From the NCBI RefSeq assembly GCF_003609835.1, contig NZ_AP017898.1, positions 2,356,001 through 2,420,000 on the forward strand: DNA of 64,000 nt, given 5' to 3'. Within the stretch, counting starts at the first letter, position 1; every line of letters starts with the position of its first letter. Source of the stretch: Sphingopyxis sp. FD7. GTDB taxonomy: Bacteria; Pseudomonadota; Alphaproteobacteria; Sphingomonadales; Sphingomonadaceae. A program made the position numbers and the translations under genes. Under the pieces are notes generated by a model that had not been told where the DNA came from, did no database searches, and saw nothing but the letters and a program-made list of their open reading frames with translations. Below, piece after piece: positions 1-8,090 of the stretch.

Positions 1-496
1 GATCAGGAATGAAATGGTCCCCGGCATCGAAGGCGGCATGTCGCGTTATGGCGACGAAGTCATGCCGATCTATGACGCCGCGATGCGCCACAAGGCCGAC
101 GGCACCCCGCTCGTCGTGATCGCGGGCAAGGAATATGGCACCGGCTCGTCGCGCGACTGGGCGGCAAAGGGCACCAATTTGCTCGGCGTCCGCGCCGTGA
201 TCGTCGAAAGCTTCGAGCGTATCCACCGCTCGAACCTTGTCGGCATGGGCGTGCTGCCGCTGCAATTCACCGACGGCCAGACGCGCGAGACGCTGGGCCT
301 GACCGGCGACGACCAGTTCACCATAACCGGCGTCGCCGACCTGAAACCGCGCCAGACGGTGACGGTCGAGGTAACGCGCCCCGACGGCTCGACCTTCGCC
401 TTCGACACGCTCTGCCGCATCGATACGGCGAATGAGGTCGAATATTATATGAACGGCGGCATCCTGCATTATGTGCTGCGCAAGCTCGCGGCCTGA
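1..496 (+). CDS. acnA: Aconitate hydratase, C-terminal part (5' end outside window)
   Basis: The frame is open from base 2 and ends at TGA 494-496, so only about 164 C-terminal residues are visible. They form the aconitase swivel domain: a 'MVPGIEGG' stretch and then the conserved '[16 protein letters not shown]' loop, whose serine belongs to the active site in the family. Aconitase interconverts citrate and isocitrate in the cytosolic TCA cycle. The [4Fe-4S] cysteines lie upstream of the window. The 'SSRDWAAKG' form and the long C-terminal extension fit the AcnA/IRP type rather than AcnB. A strong intrinsic terminator follows directly. Confidence 0.95.
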   Translation, partial: IRNEMVPGIEGGMSRYGDEVMPIYDAAMRHKADGTPLVVIAGKEYGTGSSRDWAAKGTNLLGVRAVIVESFERIHRSNLVGMGVLPLQFTDGQTRETLGLTGDDQFTITGVADLKPRQTVTVEVTRPDGSTFAFDTLCRIDTANEVEYYMNGGILHYVLRKLAA

Positions 497-521
497 CGCC
501 GCCGCCGACTGACGCCGCAAG

Positions 522-551
522 CGCCCGCCCCCTCGCAGGGGCGGGCGTTTT
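522..551 (+). terminator. Intrinsic terminator after acnA
   Basis: A perfect 10-bp GC-only stem (522-531 pairs with 538-547, loop ctcgca) is followed directly by TTTT. It lies 26 bp after the acnA stop and just before the ribosome binding site of the next gene. Confidence 0.9.
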
Positions 552-569
552 CATTTGGAGACGAAGCGC

Positions 570-839
570 ATGTCCGTCGTAACGATCGTCATCGAAGTCA
601 TCGGCTGGGCTGCCGCGGCGATCATCCTTGCCGCCTATGTCCTGTTGTCGCTCGGCAAGCTCGAGGCGCGCGGTTATGTCTATCAATGGATGAACGTCGC
701 CGGGGCGGCCGGTTTCATCATCAATTCGGGCTATAATGGCGCGATCCCGTCGGCGGCGCTCAACATCGTCTGGGCGGCGATGGGGCTGTTCACGCTGTGG
801 ACGGTATGGCGCTCAGGCCAGGACGGGCGTTCAGCATAA
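570..839 (+). CDS. Small three-helix membrane protein, CBU_0592-like
   Basis: The product has 89 residues. I chose ATG 570 because GGAG at 557-560 sits at good spacing; an in-frame TTG at 555 would overlap that site. There are three hydrophobic segments at roughly residues 5-27, 38-55 and 62-83, with a 'YxWMNxxGAxGFxxNS' signature between the first two. This resembles the CBU_0592-like domain of unknown function. The function is unknown; the protein should sit in the inner membrane. The 3' end overlaps the convergent ammonia-lyase gene by 9 bp, and the acnA terminator separates it from acnA. Confidence 0.75.
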   Translation: MSVVTIVIEVIGWAAAAIILAAYVLLSLGKLEARGYVYQWMNVAGAAGFIINSGYNGAIPSAALNIVWAAMGLFTLWTVWRSGQDGRSA

Positions 840-1835
840 CCCCTCGGTCACGAAGAGAAGCACGACCGATCGCTTGCCGAGGCCGATCGCACGACGCTTT
901 TCCGCACGGTCGCACGCGGCGACCAGCCCGGCAAGCCCAGCCGCCCCGGAAGGGGTCGTCGCAGGACCGCCGCTGTTTCGGAGGACAGGACACGCATCGC
1001 GCAACGCCGCCTCGCCCACCTGAATCGAGTGCGCTGCGTGACGGAGCAGAATCGCGAGCGCGGGCGCCGACGCGGCGCCGCAGGACAGCATGTCGGCGCA
1101 GGTTTCGAGCGTGCCTTCGATCTGGACCGGGCCACGGGCCTCAAGTCCGGCAGCGACGCAGGCCGCCGCCGCGGGCTCGACCACCACGGTCATCGCGGGC
1201 AGCGCCATTGCCGGCGTCAGCAACTCCGCCATCGCCGCGGCAAAGCCGCCAACACCCGCCTGCACGAACATATGCGAAGGACGCGGCAGGCCTTCGCTTT
1301 CGATCTGGACAATGATTTCCTCGGCAACCGTCGCATAGCCCGCCATGACATCACGAACGACCGGATCGTTATGATCCGCCGTCGTATCGGCGATCAACAG
1401 GCCCTCGCCACGCGTCGCGGCCGCGGCGGCTTCGCGCACGGCGTCGTCATAGGTGCCCTGCACCCGCATGATTGTTGCGCCCATCGCCGCGATGCGTGCC
1501 GCGCGGGCCGCGCTCACATGGTGCGGCAAATAGATGCGTGCGCCGACCCCGGCATCACGCGCCGCCGCCGCGACCGAAAGACCATGGTTGCCGTCGCTCG
1601 CGCAAATCAGCCTGCGCTCGACGTCGCCATCGCTCTCCATCCCATCAAGGCGCGCGAGCGCCAGCCGCGCCGCGCGCGTACCGCCCAGCGATTTGAAATT
1701 GCCGAGCGCGCGGCGATTCTCAGCCTTCACCAGCACGGCGGCAATGCCGAGCCGGTCGGCAAGCCGCGGCAGCGAGAGGAGCGGGGTGGGTGGCGCGCCG
1801 ATCGGCGAAGGCAGGCTGTTCATGCCGCCGAACAT
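831..1835 (-). CDS. PLP-dependent ammonia-lyase, diaminopropionate ammonia-lyase-like
   Basis: The product has 334 residues with a fold-type II PLP enzyme pattern. 'NFKSLGG' contains the probable Schiff-base lysine (K48), 'SDGNHG' (80-85) is the substrate/PLP loop, and 'QAGVGG' (192-197) is the phosphate-binding glycine loop. The N-terminal 'PPTPLLSLPRLADRLG' and 'VLVKAENRRALGNFKSLGG' pattern matches diaminopropionate ammonia-lyase better than threonine deaminase. Members usually run to about 400 residues, so this is a short form and the substrate is uncertain. It is probably co-transcribed with the Lrp-type gene 68 bp upstream. Starts at 1835 or 1823 are both possible; neither has a clear Shine-Dalgarno. 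Confidence 0.75.
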   Translation of the reverse strand: MFGGMNSLPSPIGAPPTPLLSLPRLADRLGIAAVLVKAENRRALGNFKSLGGTRAARLALARLDGMESDGDVERRLICASDGNHGLSVAAAARDAGVGARIYLPHHVSAARAARIAAMGATIMRVQGTYDDAVREAAAAATRGEGLLIADTTADHNDPVVRDVMAGYATVAEEIIVQIESEGLPRPSHMFVQAGVGGFAAAMAELLTPAMALPAMTVVVEPAAAACVAAGLEARGPVQIEGTLETCADMLSCGAASAPALAILLRHAAHSIQVGEAALRDACPVLRNSGGPATTPSGAAGLAGLVAACDRAEKRRAIGLGKRSVVLLFVTEGLC

Positions 1836-1903
1836 AAAGCACGAGCGGGCAGGCGCGCCGCAATCGCACCGCTCGCCGCGCGGTGAAACGGCAAAGATTA
1901 CAG

Positions 1904-2377
1904 CTATCGCGCCTCGGGGATCGCGATCGCCAAGCCGCGCTTGACGACGCCGAGCGCGACATTGGTGGTGAAACGGCGAACATTGGGGTTCGCCGCGACG
2001 AGCCGCGCCATCAGGTCATCATAGCTTTCGGTGTCGGGTGCGGTCAGCACGAGGATGAAATCGGCCTCGCCTGTCACATAATAGACCTGCTGCACCTGCT
2101 CCTCGGCATTGAGCCAGCGTTTGAGTTCGGCGAGCAGCTCGGGGCGCTCGCGCTCGACCTGCAACGACACGATAAAGAAAGTCGGGCGACCGAGCTTCCT
2201 GGGATCGCACAGCGCAATATCCTTCACGATCACGCCGCGATCGCGCAGGCGCCGGATGCGCCGCTGGATCGCCGACACCGACAGCGCGACATGCTCGGCA
2301 AGCTGCTCGGCGGTCTGGCCTGCGTCCTGCTGAAGCAGTGCGAGCAGGCGGCGATCAAAGGCATCCAACGGTTCCAT
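1904..2377 (-). CDS. Lrp/AsnC-family transcriptional regulator
   Basis: The product has 157 residues, the usual Lrp/AsnC length. An N-terminal AsnC-type helix-turn-helix (about 8-60, recognition helix near 'LSVSAIQRRIRRLRDRG') precedes a RAM/ligand-binding domain ('VYYVTGEADFILVLTAPD'). The start is the ATG at 2377; upstream extensions in this frame run into the divergent gene. Such regulators bind amino acids and act locally on metabolic genes. It lies upstream of and co-directional with the ammonia-lyase gene, and divergent from the M20 dipeptidase gene across 112 bp, so control of both is likely but inferred. Confidence 0.9.
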   Translation of the reverse strand: MEPLDAFDRRLLALLQQDAGQTAEQLAEHVALSVSAIQRRIRRLRDRGVIVKDIALCDPRKLGRPTFFIVSLQVERERPELLAELKRWLNAEEQVQQVYYVTGEADFILVLTAPDTESYDDLMARLVAANPNVRRFTTNVALGVVKRGLAIAIPEAR

Positions 2378-2489
2378 GGCCGCATCATAGCAGCCCGATG
2401 CGCCGGGCAACCGCATTTTCGTGACGAAGTTCGCGGCCTGCCCGCGCGCAGCCCGCCTATCCTGGCCGCAGGATCGAAAGGGAGCCACG

Positions 2490-3914
2490 ATGCAGCACGA
2501 CCGACTGAAACAATATATCAGGGAAAAATGGGACCGGGACGTCATGCCGACGCTCACCGAATATATTGCGATTCCCTGCGTTTCGCCCGCCTTCGACCCT
2601 GATTGGGCGGCAAAGGGACATATGCGCGCCGCAGCCGAGATGTTCGCGGACTGGGCAAGGGAACATCTCGCCACAATCAACGGCACCGCAGTCGAACTCC
2701 ACGAATTGCAGGGGCGTACGCCGCTGCTGTTCATCGACATTCCAGGAACGGGCGACAACACGGCGCCCGTCATCCTCTACGGCCATCTCGACAAACAACC
2801 CGAAATGGAAGGCTGGAGCGAAGGCCGGTCGGCGTGGACGCCGGTGCTGGAAGGCGACCGTCTTTATGGCCGCGGCGGCGCCGACGACGGTTATGCGATG
2901 TTCAGTGCGATCCTCGCGATCCTGGCGCTCAACGAGCAGCATCTGCCCCGCCCGCGCTGCCTGTTGCTGATCGAGGCGTGCGAGGAATCGAGCAGCGAGG
3001 ATCTGCCCTTCTATTTCGACCTTCTCGCCGACCGGTTGGGTTCTCCGTCGCTCGTTGTCGCGCTCGATTCCATGTGTGGCGACTATGACCAGTTCTGGAC
3101 CACCTCGTCGCTGCGGGGGCAGGTGGCGGGGACGCTCAACGTCCGGGTGCTGCAGGCGGCGATCCACTCGGGCGAGGCGTCGGGGATCGTGCCGTCGAGC
3201 TTTCGCATCGCGACGCATCTGCTTGCTCGGATCGAGGATCCGGCGACGGGATGCGTCATCGCGCCCGAGTTCATCGCCGACGTCCCGGCCGCGCGACGCG
3301 CGGAAGCCGACGCAGCCGCCGGTGCCCTTGGCCGCGCGGTCTACGACGCCATGCCCTTCGTGCCGGGCGCGCAGCCCGTGTCGGACGATGTCGCGGCGCT
3401 GTTGCTCCAGCGCGCCTGGCGCGCGCAGCTCGCGGTGCTTGGCGCCGACGGGCTTCCGGCGGTTCGCGACGCCGCATCGGTTATGCTGCCAGCGACCGCG
3501 CTGCGGCTCAGCCTCCGCCTGCCGCCGACGCTCGACCCCGAAGCGGCGGGCACCGCGCTCAAGCGGCTGCTCGAAGCCGACCCGCCTTATGGCTGCGACG
3601 TGCGATTCGACATCGCCTTCACCTCGCCCGGCTGGCATGCCCCGCCGACCGCCGAATGGCTGGAGCGCGCGCTCGGCGAAGCATCGACGCTCGCCTTCGG
3701 TCGCCCAAGCGCCGCGTGGGGCGGCGGCGGCGGTATCCCCTTCCTGACCATGCTCGGCACGCGCTTCCCCGCGGCGCAGTTCGTGGTGACGGGGGTGCTC
3801 GGCCCGCAATCGAATGCGCACGGTCCCGATGAGTTTCTGGATATTCCCATGGCCATTGGCGTCACCGCGGCGCTCGCCGCCATCCTCCGCGCCGCGGCGA
3901 TCCAACAGTCGTGA
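2490..3914 (+). CDS. M20-family dipeptidase / zinc metallopeptidase
   Basis: The product has 474 residues and a full set of M20 features: 'YGHLDKQPE' with metal ligand H99 and catalytic D101, 'GRGGADDG' (127-134, bridging aspartate), 'EACEES' (162-167, general-base and ligand glutamates) and a central dimerisation insert. The C-terminal 'GGGGGIPFLTMLG' region completes the catalytic domain. No signal peptide is seen, so it should be cytosolic and cleave dipeptides or N-acyl amino acids. I chose ATG 2490 because it follows AAAGGGAG. It is divergent from the Lrp gene, which suggests joint control of peptide/amino-acid breakdown. Confidence 0.9.
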   Translation: MQHDRLKQYIREKWDRDVMPTLTEYIAIPCVSPAFDPDWAAKGHMRAAAEMFADWAREHLATINGTAVELHELQGRTPLLFIDIPGTGDNTAPVILYGHLDKQPEMEGWSEGRSAWTPVLEGDRLYGRGGADDGYAMFSAILAILALNEQHLPRPRCLLLIEACEESSSEDLPFYFDLLADRLGSPSLVVALDSMCGDYDQFWTTSSLRGQVAGTLNVRVLQAAIHSGEASGIVPSSFRIATHLLARIEDPATGCVIAPEFIADVPAARRAEADAAAGALGRAVYDAMPFVPGAQPVSDDVAALLLQRAWRAQLAVLGADGLPAVRDAASVMLPATALRLSLRLPPTLDPEAAGTALKRLLEADPPYGCDVRFDIAFTSPGWHAPPTAEWLERALGEASTLAFGRPSAAWGGGGGIPFLTMLGTRFPAAQFVVTGVLGPQSNAHGPDEFLDIPMAIGVTAALAAILRAAAIQQS

Positions 3915-3959
3915 CCGGCCACCGCCCGCCTTCCATGCCCTGACAGAAAGACCCAAGCC

Positions 3960-4583
3960 ATGATCGCCACGCTCCTGTATCAGACGCACTCGCCCTTCGC
4001 CCGCAAGGCGCTGGTCTTTGCGCACGAAGCCCGCGTCGTCGCCGACATCGCCGTCATCCACCATGAAACGAGCCCGATGCTGCGCAACGACGAGGTATTC
4101 GCGCACAATCCGCTCGGCAAGGTGCCGGTGCTGCTGCGCCCCGGCCTGCCCGCACTCTTCGATTCAACCGTCATCTGCGCCTATCTCGACACGCTCCACG
4201 ACGGGCCGCCGCTGATCCCCGCCGTATCCGAAGCGCGCTGGCAGGCGCTGCGGCTGGAGGCGCTTGCGCAAGGACTGGCCGATGCGGGAATCGCGATCCG
4301 CTGGGAAAATGAGCGGCGCCCCGAAGCGCTGCGCTTTCCCGCGCTGAGCGATGGTTATGTCGCCAAGCTGGAAGCGAGCTTTGCGTGGCTCGAACGCGAA
4401 ATGGATTTCGGCGCGCCGGTCCATGTCGGGCAGATCGCGCTCGCGACCACGCTCGACTGGCTCGAGTTTCGCGGCCTCCCCTCCTTTCGTGCCCACCCGC
4501 GCCTCAGCGACTGGTTCGACGGATTCGCCACGCGCGCGTCGATGCGCGCGACGCCGCTGTCGGGCGACACGATCGACGGATAG
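3960..4583 (+). CDS. Glutathione S-transferase family protein
   Basis: The product has 207 residues: an N-terminal thioredoxin-like domain (about 1-78) with 'THSPFARKALVFAHE' and the cis-proline region 'NPLGKVPVLL', then 'FDSTVICAYLD' in the glutathione gamma-glutamyl site (the family norm is E/D-S). An all-helical C-terminal domain follows. The first-helix serine of 'HSPFARK' could be the glutathione-activating residue. It lies 45 bp after the M20 peptidase gene on the same strand, so co-transcription is possible. The substrate is unknown. Confidence 0.9.
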   Translation: MIATLLYQTHSPFARKALVFAHEARVVADIAVIHHETSPMLRNDEVFAHNPLGKVPVLLRPGLPALFDSTVICAYLDTLHDGPPLIPAVSEARWQALRLEALAQGLADAGIAIRWENERRPEALRFPALSDGYVAKLEASFAWLEREMDFGAPVHVGQIALATTLDWLEFRGLPSFRAHPRLSDWFDGFATRASMRATPLSGDTIDG

Positions 4584-4616
4584 CGATGAGCGAGCAGCCG
4601 GGCCCGAAGGGAGGAA

Positions 4617-4692
4617 TGGTGGGCGCTGACGGGCTCGAACCGCCGACCCTCTCGGTGTAAACGAGATGCTCTACCAACTGAGCTAAGCGCCC
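4617..4692 (-). tRNA. tRNA-Val (anticodon TAC)
   Basis: The complement strand folds as a standard 76-nt tRNA with encoded CCA. The acceptor stem is GGGCGCT/AGCGCCC, with a D arm GCTC...GAGC, anticodon stem TCTCG/CGAGA, loop TTTACAC (anticodon TAC, valine) and a T arm with TTCGAGC. The discriminator base is A. No integrase or duplicated 3' end is seen nearby, so it is not an evident integration site here. Confidence 0.97.
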
Positions 4693-4752
4693 CCGAAGGG
4701 AAGCGCGCCCCTGCCACAAGGCGCCGCGGCTGGCAAGCCGCGCGTCGGCGGG

Positions 4753-5724
4753 TCAAAGCCAGCCGATGCGTTTGAACCGCCAATAAAGCGCGGAGCAGAT
4801 CGCCGCCATCGCGCCGACGACCAGCGGATAACCGAAGCGCCAGCGCAGTTCGGGCATATGGTCGAAGTTCATCCCGTAGATGCCGGCGATCGCGGTCGGC
4901 ACCGCGAGGATGGCGGCCCAGGCGGCGAGCTGGCGCGTGATCGCGCCCTGGCGCTGCTGTTCGAGCATCCCGTTGGTTTCGATCACCGACACCGCAATGT
5001 CGCGCAGCCCCGCAAGGCGATATTCGGCGCGCTGCACATGATCCCACACATCGCGATAAAAGGGACGCACGACAGGGTCGATCGCGGGCAGTTCGTCGCC
5101 ATTGGCGAGCCGCGCGGCGACTTCCTTCATCATCCCGACGAGTCGCTGGAAACGGATGATTTCGTGCCTTTGCTTGTAAAGATGGCGAATGTCCGCGGCG
5201 CTGAGCGGCGTGTCCATCACGCGATCCTCGACCGCCAGCATCCGATCCTCGATCGCGTCGATCACCGGAAAATAGCCGTCGACGATGAAATCGAGCACGG
5301 CATAGAGGACATAATCGGGACCGTGCGCGAGCTTGGCAGGCAGGCTTTCGAGCCGGGTGCGCACGTCGGTGTGCGCGCGCGCCGAGCCGTGGCGAACGCT
5401 CACCAGAAAATGCGGGCCAAGGAAGAGGGCGGTTTCGCCCGCATGGATGGCGTCGCCGTCGAGCGTGGCGGTGCGCGCGACGACGAAAAGCTGGTCGCCG
5501 TAAACCTCGACCTTCGGCAGCTGGTTCGCCTTCAGTGCGTCTTCGACCGCGAGCGGATGAAGGCCGAACCGCCGTGCGATGCCCGCCAGCTCATCAGGGG
5601 TCGGCGCGTAAAGCCCGAGCCAGAAAAAATCGCCCGGATCGCAATCCTCGGGCACCATCTCCTGCGGGCCAAGGTCGCGCACAAGCTTGCCTTCGTGATA
5701 GGCACGGGCGGCCATGATCGGCAT
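4753..5724 (-). CDS. corA: CorA-family magnesium/divalent cation transporter
   Basis: The product has 323 residues. A large cytosolic N-terminal domain precedes two C-terminal transmembrane helices, with the family's GMN selectivity signature in 'GIYGMNF' (about 284-286) at the end of the first. The last segment 'YPLVVGAMAAICSALYWRF' is the second helix, followed by a basic tail. CorA pentamers carry Mg2+ (also Co2+, Ni2+) across the inner membrane. It is a single gene, located between tRNA-Val and a regulator gene. Confidence 0.93.
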   Translation of the reverse strand: MPIMAARAYHEGKLVRDLGPQEMVPEDCDPGDFFWLGLYAPTPDELAGIARRFGLHPLAVEDALKANQLPKVEVYGDQLFVVARTATLDGDAIHAGETALFLGPHFLVSVRHGSARAHTDVRTRLESLPAKLAHGPDYVLYAVLDFIVDGYFPVIDAIEDRMLAVEDRVMDTPLSAADIRHLYKQRHEIIRFQRLVGMMKEVAARLANGDELPAIDPVVRPFYRDVWDHVQRAEYRLAGLRDIAVSVIETNGMLEQQRQGAITRQLAAWAAILAVPTAIAGIYGMNFDHMPELRWRFGYPLVVGAMAAICSALYWRFKRIGWL

Positions 5725-5802
5725 CGGCGGCGGTCCTCCTCGATCCGACCATAAGCGCTGCCGCGGCCGAGGGGAATCCCCGACGGCATGGTCCCATCCG
5801 GC

Positions 5803-6840
5803 CTATTCGTCGAGTGCCTCGAAATAACGCGAAAGCGCATCATAAGCGCCCTCGGCCAGCGCGATGAAGATGCGGCGACCGTCGTGCGGATCCTGTTCGC
5901 GCAGGAATAGTCCGGCGTCGGTCATCGTCTTGATCCAGCGCAGCGCGGTGGTCGCCGGCACCGCGGCGGCGATGCAGAGGCTCGACACCGACACCGGCTG
6001 GCGTTCGAGCCGTGCGGCATAAAGGTCGAGCAGCATGTCCCACGCCGGGTCGGCGAACAGGTCGGCGGGGAAATAATGTTCGCGCATCCGCCGCTGGCGC
6101 AGCATCCGCCGCACCTGCTTGGCGCGCTGACGGTCGAGCATCCGCTCCTCGGGCATAAAACTGCGCGGCATGGCAGCAAAATCGCGCGCGGGCGAGCGGA
6201 GTTGCCCGACAAGATCGCCGACGTCGCCGCCGCGCGACGCGAAGCCCTTGGGGGCGCCGGGCAACCCGCCCTGCTGCGCGGCAAGGTCGCCCAGCATCCG
6301 CGCGATGCGCGCCACCTCTTCCTGCAGCCGGTCGATGCGTTCCATCGCATCGTCGCGCGCCACGTCGTTGAATTCGGCGAAGCGCGTGCGCCGCGCGGCC
6401 GCGAGCGCCACCAGCTTGTCGGCCGGGTCGGCATCGACGAGCAGTTGCGTATCGATCGAGGCCGGGATCGCCGCCGCCACCCGATCGAGCGCGGCCAGGC
6501 TGGTTTCGCAGACGAGCGTGCAGCCGCGCGGCACGATCGCCGCACAGATTTCGGCAAAGGTCGCGGATTCGATCGTTTCCGCCGCCGCGAGCCAGACGAT
6601 GTCGAGCATCGCGACCTGGCGGATATAGGCCGCAGCGCGCGACGGCGCGAGCGTGCCCGCGAGGCGCACCTCGGCGCGCGACGCCTGCCCGATCCAGTCG
6701 CCCGGCGGCCCGACGAGCAGCATCGGCGATGCGATGCCGCGCGGGATCGTCCCGTCCGTCATCGCCGCCGGAAACGCCTCACCATAAGCGGCCCCCTCGT
6801 CCGACGGGCCGAACCAAGGCTGCACTCCATGGTCCATCAT
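5803..6840 (-). CDS. Winged-helix (MarR-like) transcriptional regulator with a receiver-like N-terminal region
   Basis: The product has 345 residues. The C-terminal part (about 258-345) reads as a winged helix: 'QPVSVSSLCIAAAVPATTALRWIKTMTDAGLF' as helix-turn-helix, then 'DGRRIFIALAE' as wing. Residues 35-140 alternate beta and alpha like a degenerate receiver domain (for example 'ASPMLLVGPPGDW' and 'DIVWLAAAE') without a convincing phosphoacceptor set; this reading is an inference. A coiled segment (165-190) joins the two. I chose ATG 6840 because it follows AGGGGGTGA. The target is unknown. Confidence 0.7.
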   Translation of the reverse strand: MMDHGVQPWFGPSDEGAAYGEAFPAAMTDGTIPRGIASPMLLVGPPGDWIGQASRAEVRLAGTLAPSRAAAYIRQVAMLDIVWLAAAETIESATFAEICAAIVPRGCTLVCETSLAALDRVAAAIPASIDTQLLVDADPADKLVALAAARRTRFAEFNDVARDDAMERIDRLQEEVARIARMLGDLAAQQGGLPGAPKGFASRGGDVGDLVGQLRSPARDFAAMPRSFMPEERMLDRQRAKQVRRMLRQRRMREHYFPADLFADPAWDMLLDLYAARLERQPVSVSSLCIAAAVPATTALRWIKTMTDAGLFLREQDPHDGRRIFIALAEGAYDALSRYFEALDE

Positions 6841-7069
6841 GACGTCACCCCCTGTATCACCACTCCACCCTGACGTGATCCTGCCGTCATTTTGGTGAGA
6901 TTCGCATTTTGTTCGCTCCTGTTCGCCGCCAAACCGGACCAAAGCGCGGATCGGGCCGGACAGCGCGAACGTCGGCTGGCCGGATAGCTCCATTCTGGAC
7001 ATGTTTTGTTCTCATCGTCAACCGCTTATTAGGGCTTGCCAGGTCGCCGCGCCGCGATCAGTCGAGACG

Positions 7070-7651
7070 ATGATGATGCGGCATCTCTCTCCTCTTTCCC
7101 GACGGGTCTGGCGCAAGCGGCTTCGCGCGGCCGGGGCGGCGCTGCTGCTGGCGGGGCTGGCGTTCGCCGCCTGGTTCACGCGACCGCTGCCTGCCCAATC
7201 GGTGCCGCTGGTGCAGGTGATCGACGGCGACAGCCTGATCGTCCGGCTCGACGGGGCGCGTGTGACGATCCGGCTGACGGGGATCGACGCGGTCGAATAT
7301 CGGCAGCTTTGCACACGCGTCGGCGTCCCCTGGCCGTGCGGACGCGAAGCGCGGCAAGCGCTCGAGCGGCTTGCGGGTCGCGGGCCGCTGCATTGCACGC
7401 TGACGGCCAAGGACCGCTATGACCGCACGCTCGCAAGCTGTCGGACCGCTCCCTTTCCGAAAGGCGTCGACCTGGGCGCCGAAATGGTCCGCCAGGGCTG
7501 GGCAGTGGCAAGCGACACGGAATATCGCGGCGAAGAGGCGGGCGCCGAAGCCGCGCGGCGCGGCATCTGGCAGGGCGGCTTTACCGCGCCCGCCGACTGG
7601 CGCGCCGCACAGGAGCAGCCCGCCACCGCCGCCGCATCGCCCGACGCATGA
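7070..7651 (+). CDS. Membrane-anchored thermonuclease (SNase-like) family protein
   Basis: The product has 193 residues. After a basic N terminus and a transmembrane/signal segment (about 20-37) comes a staphylococcal-nuclease-like domain. It has 'VIDGDSLIV' (metal aspartates), 'RLTGIDAVE' (catalytic Arg/Glu pair, about R69 and E76) and 'DRYDRTLASC' (second catalytic Arg). These three motifs are the catalytic set of the family, so it is probably an active Ca2+-dependent nuclease facing the periplasm. Three consecutive ATGs (7070, 7073, 7076) make the exact start unsure. Confidence 0.85.
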   Translation: MMMRHLSPLSRRVWRKRLRAAGAALLLAGLAFAAWFTRPLPAQSVPLVQVIDGDSLIVRLDGARVTIRLTGIDAVEYRQLCTRVGVPWPCGREARQALERLAGRGPLHCTLTAKDRYDRTLASCRTAPFPKGVDLGAEMVRQGWAVASDTEYRGEEAGAEAARRGIWQGGFTAPADWRAAQEQPATAAASPDA

Positions 7652-7709
7652 TCCGGGGCATGGCAATGCCACCTTTGCCTCGCCGTCGATTCGGGCTAGG
7701 GCGAGCGCC

Positions 7710-8090
7710 ATGAACAGCCTGTTTCCCGTCATGATCGGCGGCGCGATCGGCGCCGGCGCCCGCCATCTGGTCGGCCAGGCGATGCTCGCGCGGCTTGGCC
7801 CCGGCTTTCCTTGGTGGACGCTGTCGGTCAATATCGTCGGCAGCCTCGCCATGGGGCTGCTGATCGGCCTCCTTGCGCGCAGCGGTGCGGGCGGCGAGAC
7901 GGCGCGGCTGTTCGTCGGGGTCGGCATATTGGGCGGGTTCACCACCTTTTCGTCCTTCAGCATGGAGTTCTGGCTGCTTTTCGAGCGCGGACACACCGGG
8001 CAGGCGGCCTTTTACGTGCTGGCGTCGGTCATCGGCGCGCTGCTCGCCTGCGGCGCGGGCATCATCGCCGTTCGGCAGCTTCCGGCATGA
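7710..8090 (+). CDS. crcB: Fluoride efflux transporter CrcB (Fluc)
   Basis: The product has 126 residues with four predicted transmembrane helices and the Fluc signatures 'GARHLVGQ' (about 15-22), 'NIVGS' (41-45, pore asparagine) and 'GGFTTFSSF' (75-83, phenylalanine box). Fluc proteins form dual-topology dimeric F- channels in the inner membrane. The stop overlaps the start of the pseudouridine synthase gene (ATGA), so the two are translationally coupled. I could not make out a fluoride riboswitch in the 58 bp upstream. Confidence 0.95.
   Translation: MNSLFPVMIGGAIGAGARHLVGQAMLARLGPGFPWWTLSVNIVGSLAMGLLIGLLARSGAGGETARLFVGVGILGGFTTFSSFSMEFWLLFERGHTGQAAFYVLASVIGALLACGAGIIAVRQLPA

Noticed and set aside
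4617-4692. tRNA-Val as integration site of a mobile island
   Set aside because: No integrase, no duplicated tRNA 3' end and no change of composition on either side.
6911-6926. SOS (LexA) box GTTC-N-GTTC upstream of the SNase-like gene
   Set aside because: The alphaproteobacterial box needs GTTC-N7-GTTC; here the spacing is six. The genes on either side are not typical SOS genes.
7652-7709. Possible fluoride riboswitch upstream of crcB (GGCATGGCAATGCC hairpin)
   Set aside because: The hairpin is present, but the conserved crcB-motif GGNGATGG start and pseudoknot partners could not be found in 58 bp, and the gene closely follows another on the same strand.
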